A stretch of 64,000 nt of DNA. Origin: Gavia stellata (taxonomy: Eukaryota; Chordata; Aves; Gaviiformes; Gaviidae). This document shows positions 53,316 to 63,988 of the stretch, piece by piece (the stretch's first letter is position 1; each line of letters begins with the position of its first letter). The position numbers and the translations under genes were made by a program. The notes beneath the pieces are model-generated. The model had not been told where the DNA came from. It did no database searches and was given only the letters and a program-made list of their open reading frames with translations. The DNA is taken from contig NC_082595.1 in the NCBI RefSeq assembly GCF_030936135.1, positions 63,230,716-63,294,715 on the forward strand. Reading direction: 5' to 3'.

Positions 53316-53385
53316 ATCGGCCCGCTCCCTGCCGCCTCACGCTTGCCGGCCCGCCTCGATTCCTCTCCCGGCGCAGCAGCTGGGC

Positions 53386-53397
53386 GCCGCCATCTTG
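53386..53397 (+). promoter_or_regulatory. YY1-type motif GCCGCCATCTTG
   Basis: Close match to the CCGCCATNTTG YY1 consensus, 71 bp upstream of the QRSL1 ATG. Such motifs often lie just downstream of start sites in genes with mitochondrial or ribosomal roles. A weaker related motif, AAGAAGGCGGC, lies near 53,433. Confidence 0.6.
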
Positions 53398-53417
53398 CCG
53401 CAACACCGAGCGGTATC

Positions 53418-53453
53418 ATTGGCAGGGCCGCCAAGAAGGCGGCCGCCCATTGG
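53418..53453 (-). promoter_or_regulatory. Paired CCAAT boxes (NF-Y type)
   Basis: Two ATTGG elements (CCAAT on the minus strand), at 53,418 and 53,449, sit between the divergent genes about 100-140 bp upstream of the QRSL1 ATG. Spacing is 31 bp, close to three helical turns. Occupancy is inferred. Confidence 0.6.
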
Positions 53454-53581
53454 CCGCGGGTGCCGCCGGGGCGAGAGAGGAGGGCAGGCCGGGCCGAATC
53501 TCCGGGACTGAGCGCGGAGGCGAGAGGGGAGCGCCGTGACCCAGCCCGATCCCGCCGGGCGCCGGCTGCGCGTCCCAGCCT

Positions 53582-53626
53582 GGCTCGGCTCGGCTCGGCT
53601 CGGCTCGGCTCGGCTCCGCTCCGCTC
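53582..53626 (+). repeat. GGCTC pentanucleotide microsatellite in the RTN4IP1 5' leader
   Basis: Seven perfect GGCTC units followed by two CGCTC variants (45 bp), just upstream of the ATG at 53,635. It lies in the presumed 5' UTR or core promoter of RTN4IP1. Its purity suggests recent expansion and likely length polymorphism. Confidence 0.95.
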
Positions 53627-53634
53627 CCCCGGCC

Positions 53635-53743
53635 ATGCTGTCGCGGGGGGGCGGCGACCGGGAGGACGCTGCGCGGCGCGGCGCGGGCGGGCGGGCAGGC
53701 GCCGGCCCGCGGCTTCCGCACCTCTTCGGGGGTGCGGTCCGCC
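53635..53743 (+). other. RTN4IP1: RTN4IP1 presequence-coding segment with a frame break
   Basis: The frame of exon 1 stays open upstream of ATG 53,744 back to a TGA at 53,537. Close to the methionine it reads [13 protein letters not shown], which aligns without gaps with human VRRISTTSPRSTV. Further upstream it is Arg/Ala/Gly-rich with no acidic residues, as expected for a mitochondrial targeting peptide. No in-frame ATG exists. The ATG at 53,635 (good context) is offset by one base; the offset would vanish if the G7 run at 53,645-53,651 had six Gs. The alternatives are initiation at a near-cognate codon (CTG 53,669 or ACG 53,666), or true loss of the presequence. Confidence 0.7.
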
Positions 53744-53891
53744 ATGCCGTCCTGGGTCATAGACCGCTACGGCCGCAACGACGTGCTGCGCTTCACCAGG
53801 GACATGGTGTTCCCCACCATACACTTTCCGAACGAGGTCATCATTAAGGTTCACGCTGCGAGCCTGAACCCCATCGACCTTAGCATGAGAA
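53744..53891 (+). CDS. RTN4IP1: RTN4IP1 exon 1 (coding part from conserved Met)
   Basis: 148 nt encoding [17 protein letters not shown] to [13 protein letters not shown] plus one base, ending at GTAAGT. It aligns with human MPAWVIDKYGKNEVLRF. The ATG has a good context (GCC before it). In human this methionine is internal, after about 42 presequence residues. Confidence 0.93.
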
Positions 53892-56800
53892 GTAAGTGCC
53901 GGGCCCGAGCGGCCGGGGCCAGGCTGGCGTGAAGGCAGGGGGTGTGCTTGGATTGCAGCTTCCACGTGTCCCCCGGCGTCCAAAACCGTACAGACACGGT
54001 CACCGGCCTGCCTCGGTAGGCACCTGTCGCAGCAGTGTCAAGAGAGCTGCCTCAAAGCACATGTTGCCCTGAGCCCTGTGGGTAACCGCCTCTTTAAAAC
54101 TTGGTTTTTTCCAAGTTCTTAGGGAGGAACGGTACAAAAAGCCATTGCTGTTCTGAAGACAAGAGTGTGTGTGGTTGGGGGGGGTAAACTCTTAATCTGA
54201 GTGACTAATTGCTGTCCCCCGCAGGCCTGCAGCTCACAAGTCGGTTTCCTTTTGTTGGTAGCATAACCCCGGTGGGGTTTATCTCCTGGCCTTCTCCCCC
54301 GGCCCCACCATCGGGGTGTTGGTACTCTCTTGGCCGAGAGACTAGCCCTTCCAGGGAGCAGTGTTCCTCCTGAGAGGTGCGGGATTTTCCCATTTCTTTG
54401 AGGTGAATGGAGCTGAAGGTCAACGTTACCACCAAGTCTGCACGTGCGACCTAATCCAAACCATGTTGTTAATTGTCGTGCCCTTTCTTGGCATCTGCGT
54501 ACCTGCTGTCATCTTGCCCAGGAAATCTATATCCTTCACTGAACAACTCTTTGTATTTTACACATTTAATAAGATTTTTTTCCTCAGTTTCGAGGTTCGA
54601 AACACAAGAAGGAAGTTGCGGTAGCAGAAGATCGTACATTTCATGTCGAGAATTGATCTTGCATATCAGATCAGATTCAGTAGCACATGCAGAGATATCT
54701 GCAGGAAGCCTGCTGACAGAGCTGTAATTTGTGTTTTGGGTCTCTAATAAATTAATCTTAAAAAATCATTGTGTATAGTTGTGGGTTTGGTTATGGGACG
54801 TTTGCGATCTGAGGATTCCTGTTGAATGACCCGCTTGAACTGCTGGGCGGAATTAGTATTTTGAGTCAGGGTAGAAGTATTTGGAAGAAACTACGTTTTC
54901 GCCCTGCTTTCAAGGTACCTGCATTTCTGCCTGTTTCTTTTCAGTATTAAAACACTTTCTAGCATAATAGGGCACCGAGGCAGACTTGTCCAAATGCTTG
55001 AAAGGGCATATATGCCCAAATGCAGACTTTTTTTAGGCTGAGCAGAGTTATTAGATGGGTAATTCTGAGATTTGACAGCATTTAGCTATTGCTTACTGAA
55101 TAGACATTCAGGTTACTCATCTTAGGAGATGTGCCTTAATATTTTTTACAATGGTGTTCATGTTGCTTTTTACAGTACTTTATTTGAAATGACAGATGGA
55201 AAGCTTGGAGTTCTGGATTTGTAGCTACATGATGCTGTTGGAAGAAAGAGCATTTCCAGCAGACTTCTTAGAATTTCTGACAGTGTTATCACATACTAAA
55301 TATTTTTGTAATGGAGAGCCATTTCATGGACAAAGAAGCCAGAATTAGATTTGCTCTTTATTTGTAAAATCTGTAAAAGTATAAAATATTGCAGATTTTT
55401 TTCATGCTTAAATTATAACAGAAATGAGGCACATTAGGTACAGACAATGCTTTCTAACTGAAATTGTTCTGTTAATAAATGAAAACTTAATACGGTATGT
55501 CATGGTTAATGTCATGTTTTACAGGTGGTTATGGTGCAACTGCATTAAATATGAAGCGGGATCCCCTGAAACTCAAAAGCGTGGACACTGAATTTCCACT
55601 AACACTTGGTCGAGATGTCTCTGGTGTTGTTATGGAATGTGGACTGAGTGTGTCTTATTTCAAACCTGGAGATGAGGTGATACGAGCAGTCTCTTTTTTA
55701 CTAAAATTTATAGTTAAAATATAGTATGAGATGTTCAGCTTTCATTTTGCTCTTAAGAATTTTTTTTTTTTTTTTATGTTGTTGCACTCTGAATGAGGAC
55801 TGTCTGGCAGTAATTTCCTAGAATGCTTTCTTCCCTACCTTTTTCCTCTGAAAAACATGGTCTTGTCCAGACTTGCTTCTGCAAGTTCATTTCCCTTCCG
55901 TTTTTTAATTTTTGGTCCATTTCAGTGGTAGCAAGAGAGGAATTTATTTATTTGTAAGTGCACACTCGAGGTGCTGCTTCATTTTTCATTGAAGATAGAA
56001 TTCTAACAGGAAGGAATTAGCTGTTTTAGTTTCTTGAGTAACTTAGGATAGGAACTCTGGCATAACCCAAGAACCACTTGGTGAGTCCCCACATAAATAC
56101 TGTTTGCTTTCATCTTCACCAGTTGCTTTCACATTTCACTAGTTTTAGTGTAGCAAATTTCTGATTCTGCTCTGCTGCCCCATCCCCTCCAATTTGGGCT
56201 TTCTTGGCATGGAAGGAGTTTGGGGTTTCTGAAAAATTATGTCTTAGGCACAGTATGGTACAATTTATTTACATAGCTCTGCAGTCCTTCATTTAGTCAG
56301 TCTTGTGATGGTTTTTTGTGTGAAGAGCAAGCTAAAACTGGTTTCTGATAAGCAATAGTGAAGACATTCTGCAAATTGGAAAAAGGATTTCTTTAATGAA
56401 GGAAAATTTTCTGTGTAGGTACAATCATGTGCGAAGTCACAAAAATTGATAGTTGTTTTCTGTTTGGTTTTAGGTGTGGGCAGCAATTCCTCCGTGGAAA
56501 CAGGGCACTCTGTCAGAGTTTGTGGTAGCTATTGGAAACGAGGTAAACCTTCAAAAATGTGGCTAACAGACAAAACCCCAAAATCGTAAAGACTGGCATT
56601 TTTTTTTCTTCGGTGTTTAAGTAACTGCTTATTTCTTAGTGCTTGGATTGATTTAGACTCCAGCTAGTTGTGAAGAGAGTTGAAAATGTGGAATGCACAA
56701 TCTGCTGTTCAGTAAAACTTGTTTAAATGTTTCAGTGTCATGTAGGATCTGCTGTGTGACTTAGATACCATTGATTTTATTTCAGGTGTCTTTTAAGCCA

Positions 56801-59800
56801 AAGTGTCTCAGCCACACAGAAGCTGCCTCCTTACCATATGTAGGTCTCACAGCTTGGTCTGCAGTTAACCAAGTTGGAGGACTGAACCGAAGTAATTGTA
56901 GTGGGAAAAGGTAAGTAAATAGTTCTGGTGCTAAAACTTAGTATTTAATTTTTACACTGATTAGCTGCTTCTAAGACATGTCCAACAGTGATGAAGACTG
57001 TTATACCATAACATTCACAAAGACCAGCTGGCCTGAAGCTGCTAGATTCAGTCTACACTGCTGAGAGAGAGGCTTCTTTAGAGGGAGACTCAGACGAGGA
57101 CCCTAGCTGAAGTGTACTTAGTCACTTGGTGCTCACTTCCTTTATATAGTGCTTATATAGAGGTAGTCCAATGTATATCTAATGTATAGGACTATACAGA
57201 TAATTTAATGATGGTATCTCTAGGAATTTATAGGGACTTTGCCTTTCTGGCTGCTAGGACAGCTATCTAAATGTAATAACCTCTCTCTGAGTTATTTTGG
57301 CAACTCACAAAAAGCCCTCTCAACCACAGAGGTGTAGTTCACTAAGTTCCTGCATGCATGGGCCATTTGGAACAGACTGGTTTTCCAGCTTTTTAGAAAA
57401 AAATGAGCAGGTGACTGGGTCTCATTTGTTCCGTAGGCCAGAACTTTGATGAGGTCAGGAGCGCAGAAGAGAAGAGGAAAACATGCAAGACGAGCAGCCA
57501 AATCAAATAGAAAAATTGGCTTTGTTTGTCAGCTTGTTAATCTGACAATGGCAGATGGAGGACAGAAGAGGAAAAATACATTAAAAGATTGGAGCAGATA
57601 GATACCATTTTTCTCCTGATAATTGAAATTTGCACTTATTTTGGCCTTTGCATGTTTGTGTAAATAGATAGCAAAATATTCAGAATAGAGAAAAGGGGAA
57701 AAGTAAAAATACCGGAATTGGAGAATAATCATGAAAATTACAATGCTGCACCAAAAATTTAAGTCATAAAGTAATTATTGGGCAGTAGGAGTCTAGATGC
57801 CTGACCTCTTATCTTGGGTGTTACTGTTGTAATGCAACACATTGCAGAGGATACTAGATTTTTTGAAATTCTTCACCCATATCTTCAGAAGGTAATCAAG
57901 TGAGTGGTTGTTCATATGCCATGGTAAATTTCGTCATGAAAATACCAAGTAATTGTTTGTTCTAATGATAAAGAATGTTTTGAGAAAATAAAATTGCAAA
58001 ATTTAAAGCAATTTCAAAGATACATGATTGATATAAACTTCCAGCTAGTGATAAAATTCTAGATACATTGCCTTCCTTTTTATTTTTCAGTATTTAGACT
58101 TTTTATTATCTTAACTTTCACATGTAAGTAGAATTAACCTAAAGATATGTTGATCAGCTAGCCTAGTTTAAAGTATCTTTCCACTCTTCAGGTAAGTGTT
58201 TAGATTGTTAAAAGTAAAATTCAAGCTGCATTTATATCGTGTCTTTACATTTAACATTTACATTTACATGTTCCCAATAAATATGTAATTACTCTGTCAG
58301 CAAAAACCATTTTAATGTACTTATAAAATTATGTGGTTTCCCATCTAGAAGTTTTGAATTGTAAAAACAGCAGAGAATGACTTATGTGGTGGTAGCTTTT
58401 TTGCCCTGAAAAATTTCTTATCGGAGAATACATAAAATGCATTGAAGGGGCTGTGCAAAAGTATATTCCATGAACTTTACATTGGTCTCTCAAGGCAATA
58501 ATTTCAAAAGACAAGAATTTACATAATGTTTCTTAATTTCTTGAAATAGTTTAATATGTTTGGTAAGAAGTTACCTACATATGTGATTTTATGTTGGTCT
58601 TTTTGTCTCCTGTAGGTGTATGTAAATAGCTATGTAGAAGGGTGTATGTACACACAAGAGTGTGTCTTATTTTGAAAGAGCAGCTGTATTCCTTGATGAA
58701 AGCTACTTCACTGATACTTTATTGCAGTGTTAAGACATCTTAGAAACAGCGAGATTTTTCTATTGGTGTGTATTGTTTTCTTTGCCTCTTTAAAGTGGAA
58801 GGGTGGGTTAACCAGAAATACTTGCTAATAGTCCAACATCTGACTGTATGTTGATCTGACAGGAGTATCTGCTGCATCTGCACACACTTTACAAATTTTG
58901 GTTTTACAACTTACCTTAAGTGTGCTCACATTGTTCGTGATGTCTCCTGCTTCACTATAACTCCAGTTGTTTCTCCATAACTTTTATCCTATACCACTGC
59001 AATTTATGTCAATATTCTTGCACAAGTTAAAAGTGAATGTTCTTGTTATCCAAAATGTTCAGAATGACTCTGTTTTGAAGTTCTCGGTGGATAATACCTG
59101 GAGAACTTCTCATATGTGCCAGTGTCCTATTTTAGTAGAAAGGGGATACGCTTGTTCAACAATAGCTGTTAAAATCTTGCTTGCTGTATTCACAGAAAGC
59201 ATGATAAAACCAAACCTGACAATTTGAGAAGTTCTTGAAAACATTTACGTTAATATTAAGTAAAGGTCTTTTATATAAATACAGAGTCAGTATTTTGTGT
59301 GTTTATGCTGGGGAGAGACACTGGATTCTGTTACTATAAGCTATTAAACATACGCTCCTGGTTTATATTGTTACAATGAAAATTTGAATTATATAATACC
59401 CCAAGAAAAGGTTATTTTCAAAGTCTGTGTTTTATTTCATAATTTTATCTGTTGCGAAGTACAAAGTGAGTGTAGGTTGTAAAACTTCTCGATAGGGTAA
59501 ATGCTTCTTGGTATAGGAATAAATCTCTTAGGGACATTTTGTTGGCATAATCAAATAGAATTTAATTTTTTATGTATGTAATTGATATATTTATTCAATA
59601 AAAATAATATTTTTTATTTGGCATGTAGCTGAATCACTGAAAATTGTTAGTTGTTTCTAATCTGGAGAAAATGCTAGTCCTTGATCTGTACACCCATTCT
59701 CCAACCCGTGGCTTTTGGGGGGGGATGACACACAGCTGAAACAGGTCCTGGCTCTCTGATGCTAGTTTCTGACCACACCATAGTTCCAAGCAGGGCCCAG

Positions 59801-62800
59801 GGAGAAGGGCTAGACTCTCAAATCCCATGGTATGCTCATCTGGAGACATCTGCTGACTCTGATAATTTGAACCACTAGAGCCTCATATGGGGCTTGGTGA
59901 ATGTTGGCTTGAATTACATGCCTCAGTCAGAAGGGAGCAAAGACTGGGGTATGAACATTTGTTTTGTTCTTCTGAGAGAATTGGTTCTCTTGGATCTCTG
60001 TTCAGGTAAAGAATTCATTAGTTTGTCCCTCGTGCACAGGCTTATATGTTAGTTTACTCCTGAGCTCACCTTTGCAGTGAAACAGGTAGTTTCTCCAATA
60101 GGTTTTCTCCTGGCTGTGTTTTCCCGAGGCAATGCAAACAAAACTGTGCCTGCTTTGGCACTTTCCACCATCTGTTGTCCTTCAGTACCGTCCTGACACA
60201 TCCTGCACCTTCAAACACTTCCCCACTTCCTTGTGTTGTGCCAAACAATGTGTCTTGCTGTCTTCAGTGCTGTAAAAATGCTGATCTGTTGAGCTGTGGC
60301 ACATGCATCTCCTGTGCAGACATAGTTTGTCCCTGAAGCAAAGAGGTTTCTTAAAGTCACAATGTATGGAAAGAGTTTTAATAATTAGAAGGTTTGGGAG
60401 AAAATAGCCCACGTAACATAGGAACAAACAAAATCTGGAAAGTATTTCTACCTAAGAATCTCAAGGGCTTTTATTGAAGAGGAAAATAAAAATAAGTCCT
60501 AGCCAAGCAGCTCCCCAAAACTGAAAATGTTACCTAAATCCTTGAGCAAAATGTACATTTTAAAACAACAGCTTTCTCCCAAATTTATAGTGGAAGAAAT
60601 GCCCTTTAAGCAAGGAGTAAAATTGGAAAGGCAGTTTGACAAGGTTTTTTTGAAAGGATTTAATTGGATTTAAAAGGATAAAAATGGGCTTAACCCAGTA
60701 TCTTGAGCGTAGCATCCCTGAGTCTTTTCAAGAATAATAAAATCTAAATAGGAATGTTGCTTCAGGCATCTGTTGTTAGAAGCATGGTTCTGAGGATAAG
60801 TACTTTTTGGCAGATTTAAAAGCTGCAGGCATTGTGGTTTCAAATTCTTAATCTGAATTTTGCAGCTTGGATCAGTGAAATAGGACGGAACAGAATCTGA
60901 TCAGTTACCAAAGAGGATGCATTTTAAAATGGATACTGTGACCAAACCCAAGTCTCTTAGGTTACTTCAAAGAATTTTTGTAAAGATTGTAGAGTACAGC
61001 AATTTCCTTCAACATCCAGCACAGTGAGATTTAAAACAGGAACACCACCAGCTTCTGAAGATACTGAAATTTTTCTGGCAAACAGAAGTTTTGAGAAACA
61101 TGATGCTCCCCAGTGCTATGCCAAGACTTCATCTTGGACCTACCTTTTGTCCTAGAATCAGCAAATGGGTCCAAAGTCCAAGCACTGTTTGTAGCTTCAG
61201 CAGTAAGTCTTTCTTACTAATTCCCTTTCTGGAGTTTAGTTATTTAATAAAATATCTGGATGAAATACTTGAGCAGTGATTAGGCTGCTAGCAGGAAGGT
61301 TCTCACACCACTAAATTTGCATTCATTTTTATGAAATTTAGGGTAGTGTGTTCAGTTAAAATGAACTCTCACTTGCTAATACTTTGGTAATATACTCTTT
61401 CATTTTCTTGCTTGTGTGCCAGTTTCCACAACTTGGCGTTTACAGGGTCTTGTTGAGATGTACCGAACTAGAAAAATTCTACTGCCTTTTTCTAAAGAAA
61501 AAGGCACATACCTTAATTTAATAGAACTTAAACTTGTTTATGGTGAGGTTACTTCACTGTATTTTTGTCTTCTTTTAGATAAATATTATGCAATATGGGA
61601 AAATCATGTTCCATATATTCTGAAGTTCCCAGTCTCCCTAAATAATGGGGTAGGAAACCACTTTTTTCTCTTAGAGAACACCAATTTGTGTAAAATGCTG
61701 GTGAATCGGATTTTTTTCTTTAGGAGGTATGACAGTGGAGTCTGGGAGGCAGAAAGACTCTTAACTGATTTTGTCCCAAACTAAGCAATTGTGTTTGGGA
61801 AAGTGAGGACAGGGACAGGGCTTTTGTGTGATAAATGTTACTGCCTGACAGCTCTGCTGCCTGGTTTTAGTGGAAAGCACATATGAGGGAGTCTTTTTGG
61901 CTGTGCTGAGATAATGCTCTTGGCACAGGAAACATGATCAGCAATGTTAAGTCACATTACTGGCTATCTGAAGAGTTAACCACTAAGTAACATTGAATGA
62001 CAAATACAATCTTTTGCTTAAAATAATTTGTTGTCAGAGGTGTATAAGAAGCATTGGAATACAGTTACTGTAGCGTTTATTTAAAGAACTATTTAATATA
62101 TTTTAATTTTCTCTTACAGAGTATTAATATTAGGAGCTTCAGGAGGAGTTGGTACATTTGCTGTACAGGTAATATAAACTAGCATGCCCAGGATGCATTA
62201 TCAGACTATTCAATATGAAAAAAATATTAACGGAATGGAATTGAGGGAAGGAATAGTGGAATAGCAAGCTACTGATCAATCTGTCTAATTGATCTGATTG
62301 ATATTCCCAAAAGTGAAGTATTTTCAGATTTATTGCTTTCCATTTGTTACGTTGTGTTAGTTTAAAGTAGGAAGCAGGGACTTTCGAAGAAAGGAGTTGT
62401 GAGTGTAGGTAGTGAAAGATCACATTTCACAGTTTGGGTGCAGGAAATCTCTAATTGATGTAACTTGAAATATGTAGCCTGTTTTGATTATCTTTCAGTC
62501 AGCTCTGCTTCATAATTATGAAAAGAACTTGGTGTATGAGTAGAAAAGCTGATGGAGAATGTATCATCTACCATAACTGTTGTAGGTGGTCAAATGATAT
62601 GAGAGGCACCAGGCTTTTATGTGCAGTGTATGTAAAGCACGGTGGCTTAGATTAGCTTTCCCTCACTGTCGTTGCCCTGCTGCCCTTTTGTCTGTCTTCA
62701 TTCCAGTAGCTCTAAACTTTGGAGAGTCAACATGCTCTTTTATCAATCAAATTGTGGAACATACTCCTTCCATGCTTTCATTTAACTTGGGGATTTTGAT

Positions 62801-63865
62801 TCTAATTGTTGTTATCTCATGCTGAAACATCTTTCTCTTGGGAATATGAAAAAAATACAGAAGTTGGGTGATTGCATCACTGCGTTCCATGTTACTAGAC
62901 CAGAAACATAGTTGTTTTAAAGAGGCTTACAGGAGAATTTTTAGTGGTATGCTATTTGCCTGATCCATGATAAAGCAGGTGGCTAAATTAGATCAGTACA
63001 AAAGGCTGACCAGCCACTGACTAGTTGCGATTTCTACCTGATAAATCCTGAGTCAACTACATTAATTAATCTGGAATAAATGTCAAGAAGATTACTGTGA
63101 ATGAAAAATGAGATTACAAAATAGATAAATAACTAGCAAAAATCCTTTACTTTGCTATAGCTTCTGGAGTAGAAGATAACCTGACATTGTCCCTGTGGTA
63201 AATCAGAGATGACTTCCTTCTTTTTCTTGTTATTAATATTTAAGCTATTTACAGTGAGATAGATATAGGCAATACTTAATGAGCAGGTAGGAATATAAAA
63301 TATTTTAATTTTAAATATATAAAAATATTTAATGGTTGATCTGTTGACAGTTTCGTAGATTGGTAACTTGGACAATACCTCTTGGTATACATTTAGCTGA
63401 CAGATTCAGATGGCAAACTGAGTATTTTATTTGAAGCCTTATTTATCCTGAGACCTGATATCTGTAAGTGGCATTAAAAAAACATCCTCCTTCCTCCACA
63501 CCAACTCCCCCCTCCCCAAAACCTCCTTAAATATTGATAAATTCTAACCATTGTTTGTCTGTGGGATGTGTGACAAGCTATCCTGTGTTGGAACACAAGT
63601 CTACCCACTCCTTGCTAAAGGTGCTCATTTGTTATATAAATGTAATGAGACTTTGGCTTTTTAAGTTGTTCTCAATGTTTCACTAAATTTTAAACTTTGC
63701 ACTTCTTTTTTTTTATACTTGTTTTTAGCTAGTGAAGGCCTGGGGTGCTCACGTGACAGCAGTTTGTTCTCATGATGCCAGCACACTGATGAAAAAGCTT
63801 GGAGCAGATGATGTGATTGATTACAAATCTGGAAATCTGGAAGAGCAGCTTAAAACATTACCCTT
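53744..63865 (+). CDS. RTN4IP1: RTN4IP1: mitochondrial NADPH oxidoreductase, 5' part (exons 1-6; 3' end beyond window)
   Basis: RTN4IP1 (OPA10) is a medium-chain dehydrogenase/reductase, quinone-oxidoreductase type, located in mitochondria. It is linked to coenzyme Q metabolism, respiratory function and optic atrophy. Six exons join with consistent phases into 226 codons plus two bases, about 64% of the roughly 354 residues from this methionine in human. Residues 1-160 form the GroES-like domain ([47 protein letters not shown]). Exon 5 gives the dinucleotide-binding loop [10 protein letters not shown] (residues 169-178). I placed the start at the first in-frame ATG, but a presequence-like reading frame continues upstream without an ATG; see the separate entry. 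The C-terminal half lies outside the window. The gene is head to head with QRSL1. Confidence 0.95.
53892..55524 (+). other. RTN4IP1: RTN4IP1 intron 1
   Basis: GT/AG intron of 1,633 bp. The first part is still moderately GC-rich and the rest is AT-rich. I see no repeat family or RNA gene in it. Confidence 0.85.
55525..55676 (+). CDS. RTN4IP1: RTN4IP1 exon 2
   Basis: 152 nt, residues 50-100. It encodes [17 protein letters not shown] and then [17 protein letters not shown], ending YFKPGDE in phase 0 at a GTGATA donor. The acceptor is [15 protein letters not shown] is the conserved MDR-family strand. Confidence 0.96.
55677..56473 (+). other. RTN4IP1: RTN4IP1 intron 2, with a T16 run
   Basis: 797-bp intron. 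The only distinct element is a T run at 55,760-55,775. Confidence 0.85.
56474..56542 (+). CDS. RTN4IP1: RTN4IP1 exon 3
   Basis: 69 nt, residues 101-123: [16 protein letters not shown] followed by VVAIGNE. Both ends are phase 0; acceptor TTTTAG, donor GTAAAC. The human counterpart is [16 protein letters not shown]. Confidence 0.95.
56786..56910 (+). CDS. RTN4IP1: RTN4IP1 exon 4
   Basis: 125 nt, residues 124-164 plus two bases: [20 protein letters not shown], then [14 protein letters not shown] and CSGKR. Acceptor ATTTCAG, donor GTAAGT. The AASLPYVxLTAW segment marks the domain junction in this family. Confidence 0.96.
56911..62119 (+). other. RTN4IP1: RTN4IP1 intron 4 (5.2 kb)
   Basis: The largest intron in the window, AT-rich. 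Flanking exon phases are compatible, so no coding exon is missing here. I see no recognisable transposon, RNA gene or long ORF; the longest open stretch (61,416-61,784, 122 codons) shows no familiar motif. Confidence 0.8.
62120..62168 (+). CDS. RTN4IP1: RTN4IP1 exon 5 (nucleotide-binding loop)
   Basis: 49 nt, residues 165-181: [16 protein letters not shown]. The GASGGVGT loop binds NADPH. Acceptor TTACAG, donor GTAATA. The exon follows a 5.2-kb intron and is too short to appear as an ORF, but is required by phase and homology. Confidence 0.96.
62169..63728 (+). other. RTN4IP1: RTN4IP1 intron 5
   Basis: 1,560-bp AT-rich GT/AG intron. Nothing recognisable apart from ordinary low-complexity patches. 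Confidence 0.8.
63729..63865 (+). CDS. RTN4IP1: RTN4IP1 exon 6
   Basis: 137 nt, residues 182-226 plus two bases: [18 protein letters not shown], then [20 protein letters not shown]. Acceptor TTTTTAG; I place the donor at GTACGT (63,866). The reading continues into the intron for about 20 codons, so the exon end depends on that donor. Confidence 0.92.
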
Positions 63866-63959
63866 GTACGTGTTTGTGTTGCTTAATACTGAGATGAAGG
63901 AGTTGGCAGTCAGACCTTCTGCCTTTTGATTGCTTGACTCCAGTCTATCGGAACTCCCC

Positions 63960-63988
63960 TTTTTTTTTTTTTTTTTTTTTCCCCCCCC
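63960..63988 (+). repeat. T21-C8 homopolymer tract in RTN4IP1 intron 6
   Basis: A run of T directly followed by a run of eight C, close to the right edge. It is a simple pyrimidine tract that may be length-variable or mis-sequenced. Confidence 0.95.

Larger units (their letters stand above)
53320..53634. promoter_or_regulatory. Bidirectional QRSL1/RTN4IP1 promoter
   Basis: The interval between the two divergent start codons is very GC- and CpG-rich and has no TATA box. Visible motifs are two inverted CCAAT boxes (ATTGG at 53,418-53,422 and 53,449-53,453, 31 bp apart, a spacing common for paired NF-Y sites), a YY1-type GCCGCCATCTTG at 53,386-53,397, and a GGGGCG-type GC box near 53,468. This is the usual architecture of a housekeeping bidirectional promoter. 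Transcription start sites cannot be placed from sequence alone. Confidence 0.8.
53040..53930. promoter_or_regulatory. CpG island over the QRSL1/RTN4IP1 5' ends
   Basis: CpG dinucleotides are dense throughout, with GC far above the AT-rich flanks. It covers QRSL1 exon 1, part of its first intron, the intergenic promoter and RTN4IP1 exon 1, then fades in RTN4IP1 intron 1. It is the only strong CpG island in the window. Confidence 0.9.

Noticed and set aside
53205-53762. A 185-codon open frame on the plus strand across the promoter
   Set aside because: Same reason: GC-rich chance frame, out of frame with RTN4IP1 and running through the microsatellite.
53892-53932. Extension of RTN4IP1 exon 1 into SKCRARAAG
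   Set aside because: The open frame continues past a strong GTAAGT donor, and homology resumes exactly at exon 2 in the matching phase.
53288-53983. A 231-codon open frame on the minus strand across the CpG island
   Set aside because: It overlaps QRSL1 exon 1 and RTN4IP1 exon 1 in a different frame. High GC content removes stop codons by chance, and the peptide is low-complexity Arg/Ala/Gly.
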